Shown: one piece after another, positions 5,026 through 8,378 of the stretch
Numbering within the stretch: position 1 is the stretch's first letter
Layout: every line of letters starts with the position of its first letter
Source of the DNA: Paracoccaceae bacterium
GTDB taxonomy: Bacteria; Pseudomonadota; Alphaproteobacteria; Rhodobacterales; Rhodobacteraceae
Direction: 5' to 3'
Assembly: GCA_002746395.1 (NCBI GenBank)
Contig: NVXA01000005.1
Span: 132,632-141,009 of the forward strand
DNA: 8,378 bases
The notes under the pieces: generated by a model
What the model saw: the letters and a program-made list of their open reading frames with translations, nothing else
What the model was told of the DNA's origin: nothing
The model's database searches: none
Translations under genes and position numbers: made by a program

Positions 5026-5511
5026 ATGACCCAACCCAAAATCGGCATTATCATGGGCAGCCAGTCCGACTGGCCGACAATGAAACTTGCCGCCGACATC
5101 CTCGATGAGCTTGGTGTGGCGTATGAAACCAAAATCGTTTCCGCACACCGCACACCTGACCGTTTGTGGGCTTATGGCAAAACCGCCGTTGAGCGTGGCC
5201 TACAGGTGATAATCGCAGGCGCGGGCGGGGCTGCACATTTGCCCGGCATGATGGCCTCTAAAACCCGCGTGCCGGTGTTGGGCGTTCCGATCCAGACCAA
5301 GGCGCTATCGGGCGTGGATTCGCTTTATTCAATCGTGCAGATGCCCAAAGGGTTTCCGGTTGGCACAATGGCAATCGGCGCGGCAGGAGCGGCAAATGCT
5401 GGTCTGATGGCCGCCGCAATCCTTGCCAATGCCGATACTGCGTTGGCCGCACGGCTGGAGACATGGCGCGCAGACCTTTCAAATTCCATCGCGGATGAAC
5501 CCCATGACTAA
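5026..5511 (+). CDS. purE: N5-carboxyaminoimidazole ribonucleotide mutase
   Basis: This 161-residue cytosolic enzyme moves the carboxyl group of N5-CAIR to give CAIR in purine biosynthesis, using the product of PurK. Class I PurE motifs are clear: [10 protein letters not shown] (10-19, phosphate binding), SAHRTPDR (39-46) with the catalytic His41, and [12 protein letters not shown] (64-75). [20 protein letters not shown] follows at 95-114. Length matches the family (about 160-170). The ATG has GGAG 7 bases upstream. The end overlaps the purK start by 8 bases, so the two proteins are translationally coupled. Pairing with purK indicates the two-step bacterial route and not the single-step class II enzyme. 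Confidence 0.96.
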   Translation: MTQPKIGIIMGSQSDWPTMKLAADILDELGVAYETKIVSAHRTPDRLWAYGKTAVERGLQVIIAGAGGAAHLPGMMASKTRVPVLGVPIQTKALSGVDSLYSIVQMPKGFPVGTMAIGAAGAANAGLMAAAILANADTALAARLETWRADLSNSIADEPHD

Positions 5512-6565
5512 CGCCCTAAAACCCGGTGCAACAATCGGTATCCTTGGCGGGGGGCAACTGGGCCGGATGCTGTCGATGGCCGCCGCACGTTTAGGCCTGA
5601 AAACCCACATCTTTGAACCCGCCGCCAATCCCCCCGCAGGCGACGTGGCACACCGTGTTACCACCGCCGGATACGACGACATCGAGGCCCTCAAAACCTT
5701 CGCCAATTCCGTCGATGTCATAACATACGAGTTCGAAAACATCCCTACCGAGGCGTTAGACATAATAGAATCGTTGCGCCCGATCCGCCCAACCCGCGAT
5801 GCCTTGGCCGTTTCTCAAGACCGCATCACCGAAAAAGCCTTCCTGACAAACCTCGGCATCACCGTCGCGCCTTACGCGCAAATTGACAGCCTGCCCGATT
5901 TGACCGCCGCACTAAAAACCATCGGCACCCCTGCCATCCTCAAAACCCGCCGCTTCGGGTATGATGGCAAAGGCCAAGCCCGCATCACCGACATCTCCCA
6001 AGCCGAAGACGCCCTCAAAGCCCTAAAAGGCGCCCCCGCCGTACTGGAAGGTTTCGTAAACTTCACCCGCGAGGTTTCCGTAATCGCCGCGCGCGGCATC
6101 GACGGCGCTGTCGTCTGTTATGATCCCGGCGAGAACGTCCATAAAGACGGCATCCTCGACACCACAACAATTCCCGCAACCTTGGCCGCTGGCCAACACA
6201 TGGATGCAATCCTGCTGGCCGGAAAAATCCTTAACGCGCTTGATTACATCGGCGTCATGGGGGTGGAGCTGTTCGTGACAGACTCCGGCCTGATCGTTAA
6301 CGAAATCGCGCCTCGCGTGCATAATTCGGGCCACTGGACCCAAAACGCCTGTGTCGTCGATCAGTTCGAACAACATATCCGCGCAATCGCTGGCTGGAAA
6401 CTTGGCGACGGGCAGCGGCACGCAAACGCTGTGATGACCAACCTGATTGGCGATGACGTTCTGGATCACGCCAACCTTGAGGGTGCGTTGCATCTTTACG
6501 GCAAAGCTGAGGTCAAGCCGGGCCGCAAGATGGGCCACGTGAACCAAATTTCCCCGAAAGCATAA
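5504..6565 (+). CDS. purK: N5-carboxyaminoimidazole ribonucleotide synthase (ATP-grasp)
   Basis: This 353-residue enzyme uses ATP and bicarbonate to convert AIR to N5-CAIR, the substrate of PurE. Visible motifs are [13 protein letters not shown] (11-23) in the N-terminal domain, YEFENIP (75-81), the ATP-grasp loop [13 protein letters not shown] (146-158), [18 protein letters not shown] (181-198), and the metal/phosphate site [15 protein letters not shown] (265-279). I chose the ATG at 5504 because the protein then begins [12 protein letters not shown], the normal PurK length. The frame stays open upstream to 5423 inside purE, and an ATG at 5495 is possible. The start overlaps purE by 8 bases. 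A terminator follows 1 base after the stop. Confidence 0.95.
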   Translation: MTNALKPGATIGILGGGQLGRMLSMAAARLGLKTHIFEPAANPPAGDVAHRVTTAGYDDIEALKTFANSVDVITYEFENIPTEALDIIESLRPIRPTRDALAVSQDRITEKAFLTNLGITVAPYAQIDSLPDLTAALKTIGTPAILKTRRFGYDGKGQARITDISQAEDALKALKGAPAVLEGFVNFTREVSVIAARGIDGAVVCYDPGENVHKDGILDTTTIPATLAAGQHMDAILLAGKILNALDYIGVMGVELFVTDSGLIVNEIAPRVHNSGHWTQNACVVDQFEQHIRAIAGWKLGDGQRHANAVMTNLIGDDVLDHANLEGALHLYGKAEVKPGRKMGHVNQISPKA

Positions 6566-6566
6566 A

Positions 6567-6594
6567 AAAAGCGCCGCAAATCGCAGCGCTTTTC
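6567..6594 (+). terminator. Terminator after purK, probably also serving the convergent DUF2853 gene
   Basis: AAAAGCGC (6567-6574) pairs perfectly with GCGCTTTT (6586-6593) around an 11-base loop. The T run on the plus strand and the A run before the stem (T on the minus strand) allow it to work in both directions. It sits between the purK stop (6565) and the DUF2853 stop (6611). Confidence 0.7.
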
Positions 6595-6610
6595 TGAAAT
6601 TCTGGTTGGC

Positions 6611-6952
6611 TTAGCCGTAAACGGACTCTTTGCCGAATTTCTTGGTCAGCATGTAATACACAACCGCACGGTACTTGTTGCGGTTGGACTTGCCGTAAGT
6701 TGTCAAAGCCTCGTCAATAGCTTCCATCAACGCAGGGCTGTCGGACATGCCAAGTTTTTTGATCAGGAAGTTGTTCTTAACCGTTTCCAGTTCAGCCGCC
6801 TGCGAACCAGCAACAGTGGAGGCATCCGCATTATAGATCGAAGGACCACAACCAATAGTCACCTTGGTCAGCAGATCCATATCCGGCGTCATGCCACATT
6901 TTTCTTTTAGGTCAGATGCATAAATTGCAATCAAATCATCGCGTTTGCTCAT
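6611..6952 (-). CDS. DUF2853 family protein
   Basis: This is a 113-residue soluble protein starting MSKRDDLIAIYASDLKEKCG and ending KFGKESVYG. I chose the ATG at 6952 because AAGGAG (6960-6965 on the minus strand) sits 7 bases upstream; the frame extends further to 7036 but without a ribosome site. The core VTIGCGPSIYNADASTVAG (31-49) and KSNRNKYRAVVYYMLTKKFG (88-107) agree with the DUF2853 family, for which no function is established. Two cysteines (19, 35) are present, and there is no signal peptide or membrane helix. It is convergent with purK and lies downstream of groEL on the same strand, separated by the groEL terminator, so it is probably expressed from its own promoter. Confidence 0.85.
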   Translation of the reverse strand: MSKRDDLIAIYASDLKEKCGMTPDMDLLTKVTIGCGPSIYNADASTVAGSQAAELETVKNNFLIKKLGMSDSPALMEAIDEALTTYGKSNRNKYRAVVYYMLTKKFGKESVYG

Positions 6953-6971
6953 TCTATCGCTCCTTAAAATT

Positions 6972-6986
6972 CGGGGCTCAACCCCG
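6972..6986 (-). other. Hairpin in the DUF2853 leader, just upstream of the ribosome site
   Basis: CGGGG (6972-6976) and CCCCG (6982-6986) form a 5-bp all-GC stem with a 5-base loop. It ends 6 bases before the AAGGAG ribosome site. It could affect mRNA stability or ribosome access. Function is unproven. Confidence 0.4.
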
Positions 6987-7005
6987 GTTAGTATTTCACG
7001 TCCAT

Positions 7006-7033
7006 ATACTAGGGAATGTTTAGCATATTGCAA
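7006..7033 (-). promoter_or_regulatory. Predicted promoter of the DUF2853 gene
   Basis: On the minus strand, TTGCAA (7028-7033) and TAGTAT (7006-7011) are 16 bases apart, placing the start of transcription near 7000 and giving a leader of about 48 bases. A short direct repeat CATATTG (7024-7030 and 7034-7040) surrounds the -35 region. Confidence 0.4.
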
Positions 7034-7130
7034 CATATTGTAGGTGGCGCGCAGGTTCTACAGCACAACTTGCGAATTACCGCCGAAGCGCGTTCTTGCC
7101 ACGAGTGCCAACAACAATCCGTATCCGCAC

Positions 7131-7157
7131 AAAAAGGGGCCACCCGAAGGCAGCCCC
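7131..7157 (-). terminator. Rho-independent terminator downstream of groEL
   Basis: Read on the minus strand, GGGGCTGCC and GGTGGCCCC form a 9-bp stem (two G-U pairs) capped by a UUCG tetraloop closed by C-G, one of the most stable RNA hairpins. It is followed by TTTTT (plus-strand A run 7131-7135). It lies about 95 bases after the groEL stop. Confidence 0.82.
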
Positions 7158-7195
7158 AATCTTTAATATGGTGAACGGTAAGGTTCTCGGCATGC

Positions 7196-7246
7196 GGCCC
7201 TAAGGCCAAACGCCTGTCACCTGACAGTCAAATCCTTACAGGATTT
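7196..7246 (-). other. Three small consecutive hairpins in the groEL 3' untranslated region
   Basis: In order from the groEL stop, the perfect inverted repeats are AAATCC/GGATTT (7230-7246, loop 5), CTGTC/GACAG (7214-7227, loop 4) and GGCC/GGCC (7196-7207, loop 4). None has a T run, so they are not terminators. They may protect the mRNA from 3' exonucleases, or arise by chance. Confidence 0.4.
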
Positions 7247-7250
7247 AACC

Positions 7251-8378
<1,128 letters not shown>

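Noticed and set aside
5423..5503. Longer N-terminus for PurK starting inside purE
   Set aside because: It would add 27 residues not found in PurK and overlap purE heavily; the start at 5504 gives the normal length and sequence.
6953..7036. N-terminal extension of the DUF2853 protein to an ATG at 7036
   Set aside because: The ATG at 6952 has an AAGGAG site at ideal distance, and the extension covers the likely promoter and leader hairpin.
7009..7209. 66-codon minus-strand open frame between groEL and the DUF2853 gene
   Set aside because: It contains the groEL terminator, is rich in Cys, His and Trp, matches no family I know and has no ribosome site.

Overview
The window looks like the chromosome of an alphaproteobacterium, most likely Rhodobacteraceae (Roseobacter group). 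This is a judgement from family resemblance: the groEL C-terminal sequence, the DUF465/purE/purK cluster, DUF2853, an IbpA-like Hsp20 and a riboswitch-controlled cbtBA pair. No database search was run.

Region by region. At the left edge is the 5' end of a probable mrp/apbC Fe-S carrier gene on the minus strand, with a good promoter overlapped by a 16-bp palindrome. Facing away from it on the plus strand is a cobalamin riboswitch followed by cbtB and cbtA, a probable cobalt importer that would be shut off when B12 is plentiful. Converging on cbtA, with a 4-bp overlap of the stop codons, is a minus-strand lipoprotein of the endonuclease/exonuclease/phosphatase (EEP) fold. Upstream of that gene are a strong terminator and the last 30 codons of a cytochrome c gene. 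Its remaining sequence has been replaced at the junction by a complete 1,325-bp IS3-family, IS51-group insertion sequence (IS629/IS3411-like, orfA plus orfB, 27-bp terminal inverted repeats). The flanks of the element do not match each other, so the locus is either a rearrangement/deletion scar or an assembly join made at a repeat.

To the right of the IS is an AT-rich stretch of about 240 bp with no recognisable gene but four copies of the hexamer TTACCT/AGGTAA. Then come hsp20 (minus strand, with a good sigma-32-type promoter), a small DUF465 coiled-coil protein (plus strand), and the purE-purK purine pair (plus strand, overlapping by 8 bp). A bidirectional-looking terminator separates purK from a minus-strand DUF2853 gene. 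The window ends inside groEL on the minus strand, whose 3' region carries a run of small hairpins and a UUCG-capped terminator.

Pathways: purE and purK convert AIR to CAIR in purine synthesis; cbtB/cbtA feed cobalt to B12 synthesis; groEL and hsp20 are heat-shock chaperones probably under RpoH. I found no evidence of an undescribed multigene system. The most informative parts are the IS/cytochrome c breakpoint and the regulatory elements.
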